DNA of 64,000 nucleotides from Paenarthrobacter nitroguajacolicus (GTDB taxonomy: Bacteria > Actinomycetota > Actinomycetes > Actinomycetales > Micrococcaceae): positions 61,873-125,872 of the forward strand of contig NZ_JAQPPK010000015.1 in NCBI RefSeq assembly GCF_029952445.1, written 5' to 3'. Below, piece by piece: positions 1 to 8,158 of this stretch. The notes under the pieces are model-generated. The model saw only the letters and a list, made by a program, of their open reading frames with translations. It had not been told where the DNA came from and ran no database searches. Within the stretch, counting starts at the first letter, position 1, and the number at the start of each line of letters is the position of its first letter. Both the position numbers and the translations under genes were made by a program.

Positions 1-155
1 GCTGGACCGACGTCGCGCGTTTCAGCGAGCTGGGAATCCCGGCGGTGAACTTCGGTCCCGGCGATCCGCTGCTGGCGCACAAAGACAACGAACACGTCGA
101 CGCCGATGCCATCCGTGAGTGCCTGCGTGCACTGCGGACGTGGCTGGCGCCGTAG
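1..155 (+). CDS. dapE: Succinyl-diaminopimelate desuccinylase, C-terminal fragment
   Basis: The window opens inside this gene. Only the last 50 codons are present, read from base 3 to the TAG at 153-155. DapE hydrolyses N-succinyl-LL-2,6-diaminopimelate to LL-diaminopimelate and succinate in the cytoplasm, for lysine and peptidoglycan synthesis. The visible end carries the M20-family C-terminal signature NFGPGDP followed by AHKDNEHV; the histidine here normally contributes to the dinuclear zinc site. The fragment ends in LRTWLAP, a usual actinobacterial DapE tail. A strong hairpin follows 21 bases later and separates it from the convergent transporter operon. Other M20 peptidases are possible, but the signature fits DapE best. 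Confidence 0.8.
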   Translation, partial: WTDVARFSELGIPAVNFGPGDPLLAHKDNEHVDADAIRECLRALRTWLAP

Positions 156-176
156 TCCGGGGTCTCCGCACAACGA

Positions 177-215
177 AAAGAAGGTCCGCAGCCGGGTTGG
201 CTGCGGACCTTCTTT
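177..215. terminator. Bidirectional terminator between dapE and gluD
   Basis: A perfect 17-bp inverted repeat (177-193 with 199-215) encloses the 5-base loop GGGTT. The arms start with AAAG and end with CTTT, so either strand gives a hairpin followed by a short U run. It lies between the convergent dapE and gluD stops. Confidence 0.85.
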
Positions 216-226
216 CTGTTGCGGGT

Positions 227-1120
227 CTACTTCTTGTCCGGACCCTCTACCGAATCCTTGGCAAGGGGGTCGTTTCCGCCCACCATGAGGCCGGTGCGGA
301 GGCTCGGTGCAGCCACACCGCCGGCGGCTTTCTTGGAACCGCGGCGTTCGATCATGATCGCGATCCGGGACACCGTGAGGTTGATCAGGATGTAGATGGC
401 AGCGCCTACAAAGAATGCCGGGAAGAGGAAATCCGGGCCAAGGAAGTCTGCCATGATCTGGATCTTCCGCAGGAGTTCTTCATAGCCAACGATGTAGCCG
501 AGCGAGGTGTCCTTGAGCAGTACCACCAGCTGCGCCACCAAGGACGGAAGCATGCGCCGCACTGCCTGGGGGAACTCGATGGACATCCGCGACTGGAAGC
601 TACGCAAGCCTATGGCCAGGCCGGCTTCACGCTGTCCCTTGGGGAGGGACTGGATGCCGGCGCGCAAGATTTCAGCAAAGATGGCGGCGTTGTAGAGGGT
701 CAGGCCCACCACTACGGCCTGGAACTGGCCTGTGGCAAACACCAGCAGGATGAACAACATCATGAGGACCACGGGCATGCCGCGGAGGAACTCAAGAACC
801 ACCTGCGTAGGAATCCTGACCCAGGCGATCAGGGAGATGCGCAGCAAACAGAGCGCGATTCCCAGTGGGAAGGCGATGACGGCTGCGACGGCTGCCGCTG
901 CCAGCGTGGAAAGGATGCCTTGACCGATCAGGTTCCAAACATCCGGCGCCATAGGACCGTAGAAGATCTCCCAACGGTCGGCGTCGAAAATCCCTTGCTG
1001 CGCCAGGGTTGTGACGGCTATGGCCAGGACACCGAGGATGATCAGGATTCCTGCCGCGGAACCGATGAGCGAGTAAAGGCGGGCCTTGGGCCCGGGCACG
1101 TCGTACAGGACCGAGGTCAT
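227..1120 (-). CDS. gluD: Amino-acid ABC transporter permease (GluD type)
   Basis: Inner-membrane permease of a polar amino-acid (probably glutamate) importer, 297 residues. The first hydrophobic segment lies at about residues 16-40, further segments follow, and a last one is near 235-255. The EAA loop that contacts the ATPase is recognisable as EILRAGIQSLPKGQREAG and ends in P-Q-A-V-R. The ATG overlaps the gluC stop by four bases (ATGA), so the two permeases are translationally coupled and should form the heterodimeric channel. The order ATPase, binding protein, permease, permease equals gluABCD of Corynebacterium glutamicum; substrate is inferred from that order only. The last 40 residues are a charged cytoplasmic tail. 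Confidence 0.85.
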   Translation of the reverse strand: MTSVLYDVPGPKARLYSLIGSAAGILIILGVLAIAVTTLAQQGIFDADRWEIFYGPMAPDVWNLIGQGILSTLAAAAVAAVIAFPLGIALCLLRISLIAWVRIPTQVVLEFLRGMPVVLMMLFILLVFATGQFQAVVVGLTLYNAAIFAEILRAGIQSLPKGQREAGLAIGLRSFQSRMSIEFPQAVRRMLPSLVAQLVVLLKDTSLGYIVGYEELLRKIQIMADFLGPDFLFPAFFVGAAIYILINLTVSRIAIMIERRGSKKAAGGVAAPSLRTGLMVGGNDPLAKDSVEGPDKK

Positions 1121-1767
1121 CGGGCAATCGCCACCTTTCGTTCAACAAAGTGCGCCAACAGGCCCAACGGAACCGTGATCAAGAGGTAGAAGAAGGCCAC
1201 CCCGAGGAGGATCCAGAGGACTTGGTCGCCGTAGTCGTTGGAGAGCTTGCGGCCGTAACCAAAAAGCTCCAGGACGAAGAACGCGCCGGCTACCGAGGAA
1301 TTCTTCACCAGAGCGATCAGGATGTTGATCAGCGGGGGGATGACGGTACGCACGGCCTGGGGAAGGACAATGAAGCCCAGGACCTGGGTAAAGGTCATGC
1401 CGATACTGCGGGCAGCTTCGGCCTGACCTACTGGCACGCTGTTGACACCGGAACGGACGGCTTCGGCGATGAAGGCGGCCGTGTAACTGCTCAGCGCAAT
1501 GATGGCGGCAACTTCGAACTGTTCGAACTTGACGCCCAGCCGGGGGAGAACGATGGCTGCGAAGAAGAAAATGATGGTCAACGGGGTGTTACGGGCTACT
1601 TCAACATAGAACATGCTGAAGCCGCGGAGTGCTGCCACGGGGGAAACCCTCATGGCCGCCAGGAGTGTGCCGACAATGAGGGCAATGATTCCTGAAATTA
1701 CGGAGAGATACAGGGTTCGGAGAAATCCGTCCCAGTATTCGGGGAGGCTTGCTATGACGGCGTCCAT
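1117..1767 (-). CDS. gluC: Amino-acid ABC transporter permease (GluC type)
   Basis: Second permease subunit, 216 residues, of the HisMQ/GlnP type. It has hydrophobic segments at about residues 16-38, 60-78, 85-105 and 185-207. The EAA motif reads EAVRSGVNSVPVGQAEAARS and is followed by L-P-Q-A-V-R. It overlaps gluD by four bases and follows gluB after a 91-base gap that contains a stable hairpin, so it is probably made at a lower level than the binding protein. Strong family match; the glutamate substrate is inferred from operon order. Confidence 0.85.
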   Translation of the reverse strand: MDAVIASLPEYWDGFLRTLYLSVISGIIALIVGTLLAAMRVSPVAALRGFSMFYVEVARNTPLTIIFFFAAIVLPRLGVKFEQFEVAAIIALSSYTAAFIAEAVRSGVNSVPVGQAEAARSIGMTFTQVLGFIVLPQAVRTVIPPLINILIALVKNSSVAGAFFVLELFGYGRKLSNDYGDQVLWILLGVAFFYLLITVPLGLLAHFVERKVAIAR

Positions 1768-1816
1768 GGCTTCCTTTGGCTGCAGCTAATCAGGGAACTG
1801 GGTCCTGGAGTCGTCA

Positions 1817-1845
1817 ACTGCCGCCGCCAGGCGGGCGGCGGCAGT
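1817..1845 (-). other. Intercistronic hairpin after gluB
   Basis: A perfect 12-bp GC-rich stem (1817-1828 with 1834-1845) has a 5-base loop. On the transcribed strand it begins about 14 bases after the gluB stop and has no U run. Such structures after binding-protein genes usually protect the upstream message from 3' exonucleases and lower expression of the permeases; that role is inferred. Confidence 0.6.
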
Positions 1846-1858
1846 CAACGGATCCCGA

Positions 1859-2737
1859 CTAGTAGCGGTTGATCGCAGGCAGTTCAGGAGTGGTCTTGAT
1901 GACCTTGCCCGCAGTGGCTTCCCAAGCCTTCTTGTAATCGCCGTCCTTCTGGAGGGCCTCAAGCTGGTCGTTGATCCAGTTGCGGAAGACTGTGTCGTCC
2001 TTCTTCAGGCCGATGCCGTAGGGCTCCTTGGTAAAGGTTTCGTCCGAAGCAAGCTTGAAGGCGTCCGGTTCCTTGTCCACATAGCCTGCGAGGATGACGT
2101 TGTCCGTGGTGACGGCAACTACCTGCTTGTTGCGCAGCGGCTCCAGGCAAGCGGTGTAGGTGGCCGCAGGCACAACCTCGGCGCCGTACTTCTCGGCGAT
2201 CGTCTTGGCCGGGGTGGAACCAGTCACGGAGCAGACCTTCTTGCCCTTGACGTCTTCAGGCTTGGTGATGGAGTTGTCGTCCTTGTTCACCAGAAGCGCC
2301 TGGCCTGCATCGTAGTACGGACCTGCGAAAGAGACCTTTTCTTTACGCGCGTCATTGATGGTGTACGTAGCGATCACCAGGTCCACGCGACCTTGCTCGA
2401 TGAACGATTCGCGGTTCTGGGAGACAGTCTCCACCCATTCGATCTTGTCAGCGGGAATACCCAGCTTGGCGGCGATTGCCTTGCCCATTTCAACGTCGAA
2501 ACCGACAGGCTTGCCATCAAGGCCCTTCTGGCCGAAGAGCGGCTGGTCGAACTTGGTGCCGATGGTGATCTTCTGCGCCTTGTTCAGCTTCTCCATAGTG
2601 GTGCCGGCGTCGAAGGTCGCCGAAGCGACAGGGGGAGTGGTGGAGCTTCCGCCGCCGCCACAGGCGCTCAGCGAGAGGGCAAGAGCAGCAGACGCTGCCA
2701 CCAGGAGTGTCTTCCTCCGGGTAATAAAAGCCTTCAT
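1859..2737 (-). CDS. gluB: Glutamate/polar amino-acid ABC transporter substrate-binding lipoprotein
   Basis: Extracytoplasmic solute-binding protein of family 3 (SBP_bac_3), 292 residues. The N-terminus is a lipoprotein signal: basic start (KAFITRRK), hydrophobic core, and lipobox LSAC with Cys26 as the lipidated residue, followed by a Gly/Ser linker. The mature part starts the binding fold with KITIGTKFDQPLF and contains GKPVGFDVEMGKAIA and GKKVCSVTGST, typical of glutamate/aspartate binders. It would deliver substrate to GluCD. It follows gluA after 75 bases and precedes an intercistronic hairpin, consistent with a high level of binding protein. Glutamate specificity is inferred from synteny with C. 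glutamicum gluB. Confidence 0.87.
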   Translation of the reverse strand: MKAFITRRKTLLVAASAALALSLSACGGGGSSTTPPVASATFDAGTTMEKLNKAQKITIGTKFDQPLFGQKGLDGKPVGFDVEMGKAIAAKLGIPADKIEWVETVSQNRESFIEQGRVDLVIATYTINDARKEKVSFAGPYYDAGQALLVNKDDNSITKPEDVKGKKVCSVTGSTPAKTIAEKYGAEVVPAATYTACLEPLRNKQVVAVTTDNVILAGYVDKEPDAFKLASDETFTKEPYGIGLKKDDTVFRNWINDQLEALQKDGDYKKAWEATAGKVIKTTPELPAINRY

Positions 2738-2812
2738 GACATTCCTTTCATTGGTTGGCCGTCGTACGGCCTGGGTGCGGTCTCTACGGCCGGGGGTGCG
2801 GGCTGTAAGGAG

Positions 2813-3568
2813 CTAGTGGGTCAAAAGCTTGGACAGGAAGTCCTTGGCGCGGTCGCTCTTAGGGTTGGTGAAGAACTCCTCCGGAGTTGCATCCTCCACG
2901 ATCTGGCCGTCGGCCATGAACACCACGCGGTCAGCGGCCTTGCGGGCAAAGCCCATCTCGTGGGTTACCACGATCATGGTCATGCCTTCCTTGGCCAGCT
3001 GGATCATGACGTCCAGGACTTCGTTGATCATTTCGGGGTCCAACGCGGACGTCGGCTCGTCGAACAGCATCACCTTGGGCTTCATGGCGAGGGCGCGGGC
3101 GATCGCCACACGCTGCTGCTGTCCACCCGACAGCTGGGCAGGAAGCTTCGGAGCCTGGTGCCCGACGCCGACACGCTCAAGGAGCGCCATGGCTTCCTTG
3201 TCCGCGGTTCCCTTGGCAACCTTCTTGACCTTGATCGGCCCAAGAGTGACGTTCTCAAGAATCGTCTTATGGGCGAACAGGTTGAAGGACTGGAAGACCA
3301 TTCCGACGTCGGCCCGCAGGTGGGCGAGGTCCTTGCCTTCTTCGGGAAGCTTCTTCCCGTCGATGGCGATATCGCCGTCGTCGATCGTTTCCAAACGGTT
3401 GATCGCACGGCACAGCGTGGACTTACCGGACCCGGAGGGTCCGATAACTACCACGACTTCGCCCTTCCGAACCTGGAGGTTGATGTCTTTGAGGACGTGC
3501 AATTGACCGTAGTGCTTGTTGACGCCGTTCAGGGAGACGAGGGCATCGCCGGACGCTTGAGTAGTCAT
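2813..3568 (-). CDS. gluA: Amino-acid ABC transporter ATP-binding protein (GluA type)
   Basis: Cytoplasmic ATPase of the importer, 251 residues, normal length for the GlnQ/HisP group. Walker [10 protein letters not shown] at residues 43-51, Q-loop in [11 protein letters not shown], signature [15 protein letters not shown], Walker B and catalytic Glu in [14 protein letters not shown], and the switch His in VVTHEMGFA. It is the first gene of the four-gene minus-strand unit, so the promoter should lie in 3569-3731; a TATATA element is present on the minus strand near 3659-3664, without a clear -35. All catalytic residues are intact. Confidence 0.9.
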   Translation of the reverse strand: MTTQASGDALVSLNGVNKHYGQLHVLKDINLQVRKGEVVVVIGPSGSGKSTLCRAINRLETIDDGDIAIDGKKLPEEGKDLAHLRADVGMVFQSFNLFAHKTILENVTLGPIKVKKVAKGTADKEAMALLERVGVGHQAPKLPAQLSGGQQQRVAIARALAMKPKVMLFDEPTSALDPEMINEVLDVMIQLAKEGMTMIVVTHEMGFARKAADRVVFMADGQIVEDATPEEFFTNPKSDRAKDFLSKLLTH

Positions 3569-3731
3569 ACGAAGAATCTAGCGAACAAAGAAGCAAATAT
3601 GACCACGGTCACGGCAACTTCCTGAAGATCGTGACTGAACAGAAACCTGCTCCCCAGCTATATACCAGACTGCAATGCAAGTAGTGGGTCGCTGCGATGG
3701 AGCCGGCGTCCATAAGCGCTAGCCTTGGGCA

Positions 3732-4568
3732 ATGAGCATCAGCCAGCACTCAATTCCCAACCCGGATGCCAACGGCCACGGCAGGACCACCCACGTGCCA
3801 CTGCCTTCGGAGATAGCACCCGCCAAGCACAAAGGCTCCCTGGAGCTGCGGCGCAAACAGGCGGATACGGGAATGTCGGACCAGCATCTGCTGGATACCA
3901 GTGGTGCCGGGCAGTTCATCCATACCGATCCTTGGCGCGTCCTGCGGATCCAAAGCGAGTTCGTGGAAGGCTTCGGAGCCCTGGCCGACCTTGGCCCCGC
4001 CGTCAGTGTTTTCGGTTCTGCCCGCACCAAGCCCGGCACCGAGTATTACGAGATGGCCGTGGAGGTGGGGCGCAAACTGGCAGAGTCCGGAGTTGCCGTC
4101 ATTACCGGCGGCGGACCCGGTTCCATGGAGGCCGCGAACAAGGGCGCCGTTGAGGGCAACGGGGTCTCCGTTGGCCTGGGAATCGAACTGCCTTTCGAGC
4201 AGGGGCTCAACCAATGGGTGGACCTGGGCATCAACTTCAGGTACTTCTTTGCCCGCAAGACCATGTTCGTCAAATATGCGCAGGGCTTTGTGGTCCTGCC
4301 GGGTGGACTTGGGACCCTTGACGAGCTTTTTGAAGCCATGGTCCTGGTGCAAACCCGAAAGGTGACCTCCTTCCCGATCGTCCTGCTGGGTGTTCGGTTC
4401 TGGGGTCCCATGATCGAGTGGATCAGGGAAACCCTGGTAGCGGAGGGCATGGTGTCCGAAAAGGACCTCGACTTGATCCAGTTGGTGGATGACCCGGCCG
4501 ACGCCGTCCACCGGGTGTTGCACGGGGCTCCGCTTCCCACGCCAACGGGAGAACAGCGCCCTGAGTAG
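3732..4568 (+). CDS. LOG-family (TIGR00730) nucleotide hydrolase, Rossmann fold
   Basis: Member of the lysine-decarboxylase-like/LOG family, whose characterised members release cytokinin bases from nucleoside 5'-monophosphates or hydrolyse purine nucleotides. The 278-residue protein has the phosphate-binding GGGPGSMEAANKGA near residue 121 and the defining PGGxGTxxE motif at residues 190-198 (PGGLGTLDE). About 75 residues precede the Rossmann core, longer than the minimal family, and contain a polar, probably flexible stretch. The ATG at 3732 has only a weak ribosome site (TTGGGC). The gene heads a short plus-strand group with a DivIVA-domain protein. The old label lysine decarboxylase should not be used. 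Confidence 0.8.
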   Translation: MSISQHSIPNPDANGHGRTTHVPLPSEIAPAKHKGSLELRRKQADTGMSDQHLLDTSGAGQFIHTDPWRVLRIQSEFVEGFGALADLGPAVSVFGSARTKPGTEYYEMAVEVGRKLAESGVAVITGGGPGSMEAANKGAVEGNGVSVGLGIELPFEQGLNQWVDLGINFRYFFARKTMFVKYAQGFVVLPGGLGTLDELFEAMVLVQTRKVTSFPIVLLGVRFWGPMIEWIRETLVAEGMVSEKDLDLIQLVDDPADAVHRVLHGAPLPTPTGEQRPE

Positions 4569-4586
4569 CACAGTGTTTCTGGCACG

Positions 4587-4928
4587 ATGGACCTTGTGAG
4601 CATTTTCCTGGTATTCCTCGCGATTGTCCTGGTCGGCGCGGCGCTGTATCTCGGCGCCGGGATCGCCCGGGGGCGTACGTTGGGGACGGGTCTCGACGAC
4701 CCCGTTCCCAACCTGCCTCCTGTGCTGTTGCCGGCGGAGGCCCAGCCGTCCGACGTCGATTCCCTGCGCTTTGCGCTGGGCTTGCGCGGTTACCGCATGG
4801 ACCAGGTGGACCAGGTCCTCGATGACCTCAAGGAACAGTTGCGGGCCAAGGACCTGGAAATTGAGAGACTCGGTGCGCTGGCGCGGCAGAAGCCCGGGAA
4901 CAGCGAAGCCGGCCGGACCCAACAGTGA
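4587..4928 (+). CDS. Small membrane-anchored DivIVA-domain protein
   Basis: A 113-residue protein with one N-terminal membrane helix (about residues 5-27, SIFLVFLAIVLVGAALYLGAG), a proline-rich spacer, and a DivIVA-type segment at about 55-95: LRFALGLRGYRMDQVDQVLD followed by a short coiled coil (LKEQLRAKDLEIERL). The Gly-Tyr-x-x-x-x-Val-Asp pattern is the DivIVA curvature-sensing signature. It probably sits at the membrane near poles or septa; no partner is visible. Its TGA overlaps the GTG of the next gene (GTGA), so the two are coupled. Function is inferred from the domain only. Confidence 0.75.
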   Translation: MDLVSIFLVFLAIVLVGAALYLGAGIARGRTLGTGLDDPVPNLPPVLLPAEAQPSDVDSLRFALGLRGYRMDQVDQVLDDLKEQLRAKDLEIERLGALARQKPGNSEAGRTQQ

Positions 4929-6181
4929 CTGCTCCCGCGCAGGCCCGCACCGGCGAGGGACCCGCGGCACGGCTCTCCCGTGCCGTAGCGGACGCGGGGT
5001 CAAGGATGTCCGGATGGCCCTGGTGGCTCCAGGTTTCGCTGGTCTTCGTTGCTGCGCGCCTGGTGAGCGCCTGCATCTTCATGGCTGCCGCACTTCAGCA
5101 GGGAACCAGCCCATGGTTCCCGCCCGCGCCCGACTACTGGAACTTCATCACGATCTGGGATGGCCGCTGGTACCAGCAAGCTGCCGATAACGGCTACCCC
5201 TCGGTCCTGCCTGTAGATGCCAACGGGGTGGTCAAGGAGAACGCCTGGGCCTTCTACGCACTGTTCCCGTTCCTGGGCCGTGGACTCGCGGCCATGACCG
5301 GTCTTGGCACCTTGCAGGCCCTCACGGTTATCGCGATGCTGGCCGGGCTGGGCGCGGCATTGGTGATCTTCAAGCTCTTCCGAGAATTCGCAGGGAAGCG
5401 CACGGCCATCTGGGGCGTCGTTTTCGTTTCCACGTTCCCGGTATCACCCATTCTTCAAGTGCCTTACGCAGAGTCTCTGAACCTGCTGCTGCTTGCCGCG
5501 TCCTTGCTCCTGGTGGTCAGGCGGCGCTATCTGACAGCCATCCCCGTTGTCCTGGTGATGTGCCTGTCCAGGCCTACAGGAGTGCCGTTCGCCGCCATGG
5601 TGGGTTTGCTCTTGCTCTGGCGGCTCTGGGAGCGGTTCAGGCGGCTTCCCTCCACTTCGCCGTCTTCCACCCGCAGCCTGCTCTCACTAGGTGCGCTGGT
5701 GGTGGCAACGGGAATCGGAGCCCTTGCCTGGCCGGCCATAGCCTGGGCGGTGACCGGGGACCCCGCAGCATACACACGGACTGAAACTGCCTGGCGCGGA
5801 CATGACCTGGTGCCCTTCAAACCGTGGTTCGACACCGGCCGGATGCTGTTCGGTCCAGTGCTCGGTGTCCTTGCCCCCTTTGTCTTCACCGGCCTCTTCG
5901 TGCTGGTCATGATGTCCGCTCCTGTGCGGGCCCTGGGGACGGAACTGCGACTGTGGTGCACCTGCTACATGGGCTACCTCCTGGTTTTCCTGCACCCGCA
6001 GACGAGCACCTTCCGGATGCTCCTGCCGTTGTTCCCCCTTGCCCTTGGGGTGGCCGGGTTGTCGAAGTCCAAGGCGTACCGGGGGACCGTGGTGGTGATG
6101 TTCGTCCTCCTCCAAATTGTCTGGGTCGTGTGGCTCTGGGCTTGGGCCCAACTGCCTGGAGGCGGCGACTATCCGCCCTGA
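4925..6181 (+). CDS. Polytopic membrane glycosyltransferase, PIG-V/mannosyltransferase-like
   Basis: A 418-residue integral membrane protein with about nine to ten hydrophobic segments after a 30-residue polar N-terminus. The first extracytoplasmic loop carries WDGRWYQQAADNGYP, matching the W-D-x-x-W/H-Y-x-x-I/A-A-x-x-G-Y pattern of PIG-V-type and other GT-C polyprenyl-phosphate-dependent mannosyltransferases; the Asp is the probable catalytic base. Bacterial homologues are thought to add sugar to lipid or wall polymers. It is translationally coupled to the DivIVA-domain gene through a GTGA overlap. Acceptor and sugar cannot be told from sequence. Confidence 0.72.
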   Translation: MTAPAQARTGEGPAARLSRAVADAGSRMSGWPWWLQVSLVFVAARLVSACIFMAAALQQGTSPWFPPAPDYWNFITIWDGRWYQQAADNGYPSVLPVDANGVVKENAWAFYALFPFLGRGLAAMTGLGTLQALTVIAMLAGLGAALVIFKLFREFAGKRTAIWGVVFVSTFPVSPILQVPYAESLNLLLLAASLLLVVRRRYLTAIPVVLVMCLSRPTGVPFAAMVGLLLLWRLWERFRRLPSTSPSSTRSLLSLGALVVATGIGALAWPAIAWAVTGDPAAYTRTETAWRGHDLVPFKPWFDTGRMLFGPVLGVLAPFVFTGLFVLVMMSAPVRALGTELRLWCTCYMGYLLVFLHPQTSTFRMLLPLFPLALGVAGLSKSKAYRGTVVVMFVLLQIVWVVWLWAWAQLPGGGDYPP

Positions 6182-6187
6182 CGTGGA

Positions 6188-6270
6188 CCTTTGTCCGCCA
6201 ACGCGAATATGTACAAAGCCCGGACAAAAGGGCCGTTGATTTCGCTACGGGCGGGTAAGTACGGGATAAT
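6188..6270 (+). promoter_or_regulatory. Hairpin and -10-like element ahead of the DUF3117 gene
   Basis: TTTGTCCG (6190-6197) and CGGACAAA (6221-6228) form an 8-bp inverted repeat with a 23-base loop just after the glycosyltransferase stop, a weak terminator or operator. Downstream, GATAAT at 6265-6270 matches five of six bases of a sigma-A -10 box; there is no good -35. Initiation there would leave a leader of about 130 bases before the DUF3117 start. Confidence 0.3.
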
Positions 6271-6409
6271 GGACCAAGAGCAAGGACAAAGCACCTAACA
6301 GTGCCCGGCCATGGCGGCCTCCCAAGCGGTGCCGCCGGCTGCAATTGCGATGCGGATCCAGCCCGGCCGGGTTGGGCGTGACTTGGGACAAATGGAGGGG
6401 ATTTTCCTA

Positions 6410-6577
6410 ATGGCGGCTATGAAACCACGGACTGGCGACGGCCCTATGGAAGTTACCAAAGAGGGACGCAGCCTCATCATGCGTGTGCCGCTCGAAGGTG
6501 GCGGACGGCTTGTGGTCGAGCTCAATGCCGCCGAAGCGGAAAACCTCAAGGAATGCCTCGTAGGTGTGACCGAATAG
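6410..6577 (+). CDS. DUF3117 small conserved actinobacterial protein
   Basis: A 55-residue protein matching the DUF3117 family, small proteins almost universal in Actinobacteria and of unknown role. The compact sequence begins MAAMKPRTGDGPMEV and ends with KECLVGVTE; nearly the whole protein is the domain. The frame stays open upstream to 6311, but the ATG at 6410 is chosen because the family always begins here and a clear Shine-Dalgarno GGAGGGG lies at 6394-6400. No signal peptide or membrane segment. A terminator follows seven bases after the stop, so the gene is probably monocistronic. Confidence 0.85.
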   Translation: MAAMKPRTGDGPMEVTKEGRSLIMRVPLEGGGRLVVELNAAEAENLKECLVGVTE

Positions 6578-6583
6578 AGTTGC

Positions 6584-6619
6584 AAAGCAGGGCCCGGCGT
6601 TAGCTGGAGCCCTGCTTTT
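6584..6619. terminator. Terminator after the DUF3117 gene
   Basis: Ten-bp stem AAAGCAGGGC (6584-6593) with GCCCTGCTTT (6609-6618), loop of 15 bases, flanked by A and T runs. It lies between the DUF3117 gene and the convergent O-methyltransferase and could serve both. Confidence 0.75.
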
Positions 6620-6660
6620 GTTTAACCCCTCGGACGGCCTCCGGTAGTTACGCGGACAGG

Positions 6661-7293
6661 CTACTTCTTGACTGCTACCAAAAGCCCGTCGCCGGTGGGC
6701 AGCATTGCGGACGCCAGCCGGTCGTCGTCGCGGATTGCCTTGCCGATCTGGCGCAACACCACGGTGGTGGAGTCCCGCGCTGCCGGATTGGAGACGCGGT
6801 CCTTGTCCAGGGCGTCGTTGATTACCAGCGTGCCTCCGGACTTCAGCAAGCGGATGGCCTGCTCCACATACTTGGGGAAGTTGGGCTTGTCGGCGTCGAT
6901 GAACACGAGGTCGTAGGCCGAGTCGGTCAGTCGCGGCAGGACATCGGCGGCGCGACCGGAGATGGTGCGGGTCCTGTTGGCCGGGCTGCCGGATTCGAGG
7001 AAGGCTTCCCTTGCGGCCTTAAGGTGTTCAACGTCGACGTCGATGGTGGTCAAGACGGCCTGGGGGCTCAAACCGCGTAGCAGGCAAACGCCGGACACTC
7101 CGGCTCCGGAACCAACTTCCACCACTGTCTGAGCCTTGGACGCCGCGGCAAGCACCGTCAGGACGGCACCTACACCCGGGCTGATGGGCGTTACACCCAA
7201 CTCAAACGAACGCTCGCGGGCGCGCAACATGACGTCATCCTCAGCCGGCAGATCTTCTGCGTAGGACCAGCTGCTTGACTTGTCGGCACTCAT
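6661..7293 (-). CDS. O-methyltransferase family 3 (Rv1220c-like)
   Basis: SAM-dependent class I methyltransferase, 210 residues, cytoplasmic. Motif I is VVEVGSGAGVSG (about residues 56-67), followed by the acidic end of strand 2 in TTIDVD and by DLVFIDADK, which in the O-methyltransferase_3 family contributes the metal-binding Asp. Homologues resemble catechol/caffeoyl-CoA O-methyltransferases, but the substrate is unknown. In many Actinobacteria, including M. tuberculosis (Rv1220c), this gene diverges from sigE exactly as here, so a link to envelope stress is plausible but unproven. A 234-base gap to sigE holds both promoters; I see no confident boxes in it. Confidence 0.82.
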   Translation of the reverse strand: MSADKSSSWSYAEDLPAEDDVMLRARERSFELGVTPISPGVGAVLTVLAAASKAQTVVEVGSGAGVSGVCLLRGLSPQAVLTTIDVDVEHLKAAREAFLESGSPANRTRTISGRAADVLPRLTDSAYDLVFIDADKPNFPKYVEQAIRLLKSGGTLVINDALDKDRVSNPAARDSTTVVLRQIGKAIRDDDRLASAMLPTGDGLLVAVKK

Positions 7294-7527
7294 GAAGGGG
7301 TTCGCTTTCCGCGGGTAGGGGTGTTTGTACCAGACTACTGTGTCCGTCCCGGTAATCCGCTGTTGGGAAACGCCCAGGCACTGTGTCCGCGCATGTTTTC
7401 AGCCTTGCGGGAAAAATGGCGTCCAGTCAGGAAATTCCCAGACAAACTTGGGATGATATTGCTCCGGTCATCCATGAGGTGGGCGGCACCGAATAATCGG
7501 TGAACCACAGTTTGAGGGGAGTGGACG

Positions 7528-8151
7528 ATGCCGGCATCCCATGCTGCGCCAGTCCTGACATCGGAAAGCCTTGAGGCCGCTACTGACTGGGTCATGCCCA
7601 GCTGGGAGGAAGTGGTTTCCAACCACTCCGCCAAGGTATATCGCCTCGCCTATCGCCTGACCGGCAACAAGTTCGACGCCGAAGACCTCACCCAGGAAGT
7701 TTTCGTGAGGGTCTTCCGCTCGCTGGAGAACTTCAAGCCGGGAACACTGGACGGTTGGCTGCACCGCATCACCACCAACCTGTTCCTGGACCAGGCCCGA
7801 CGCAAGAGCCGGATCCGCTTCGATGCGCTGGCCGAGGATGCGGAATCACGACTACCCGGCCGCGAGCCCGGTCCTGAACAGAGCTTCGAACACAACAATC
7901 TCGATCTCGACGTCCAGCGTGCGCTGGAGGAACTCCCGCCCGACTTCCGCGCCGCCGTCGTTCTGTGCGATCTTGAAGGACTTTCCTACGACGAAGTCGC
8001 AGAGGCCCTTGGCGTGAAGCTCGGGACCGTGAGGTCCCGCATCCACCGCGGCCGGACCATGCTGCGCGAGAAACTGGCCCACCGTGACCCGCGTCCTGCC
8101 GAGGCCCGCAAGCCGCGCTTGAAGATGCCTCGCATCGCCAGCATCCTTTAG
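7528..8151 (+). CDS. sigE: ECF RNA polymerase sigma factor SigE
   Basis: Group 4 sigma factor, 207 residues, directing RNA polymerase to envelope-stress promoters. Sigma region 2 spans about residues 33-98 ([21 protein letters not shown], then [18 protein letters not shown]); region 4 spans about 130-182 ([43 protein letters not shown]). A basic, proline-rich tail of about 20 residues follows. The start at 7528 is supported by a strong ribosome site, GAGGGGAG. The anti-sigma gene begins eight bases after the stop. Gene order (methyltransferase, sigE, anti-sigma, tatB, mrp) equals the mycobacterial sigE locus. Such loci are usually autoregulated, but I could not place a convincing SigE-type promoter here. 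Confidence 0.9.
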   Translation: MPASHAAPVLTSESLEAATDWVMPSWEEVVSNHSAKVYRLAYRLTGNKFDAEDLTQEVFVRVFRSLENFKPGTLDGWLHRITTNLFLDQARRKSRIRFDALAEDAESRLPGREPGPEQSFEHNNLDLDVQRALEELPPDFRAAVVLCDLEGLSYDEVAEALGVKLGTVRSRIHRGRTMLREKLAHRDPRPAEARKPRLKMPRIASIL

Positions 8152-8158
8152 GTTGTCG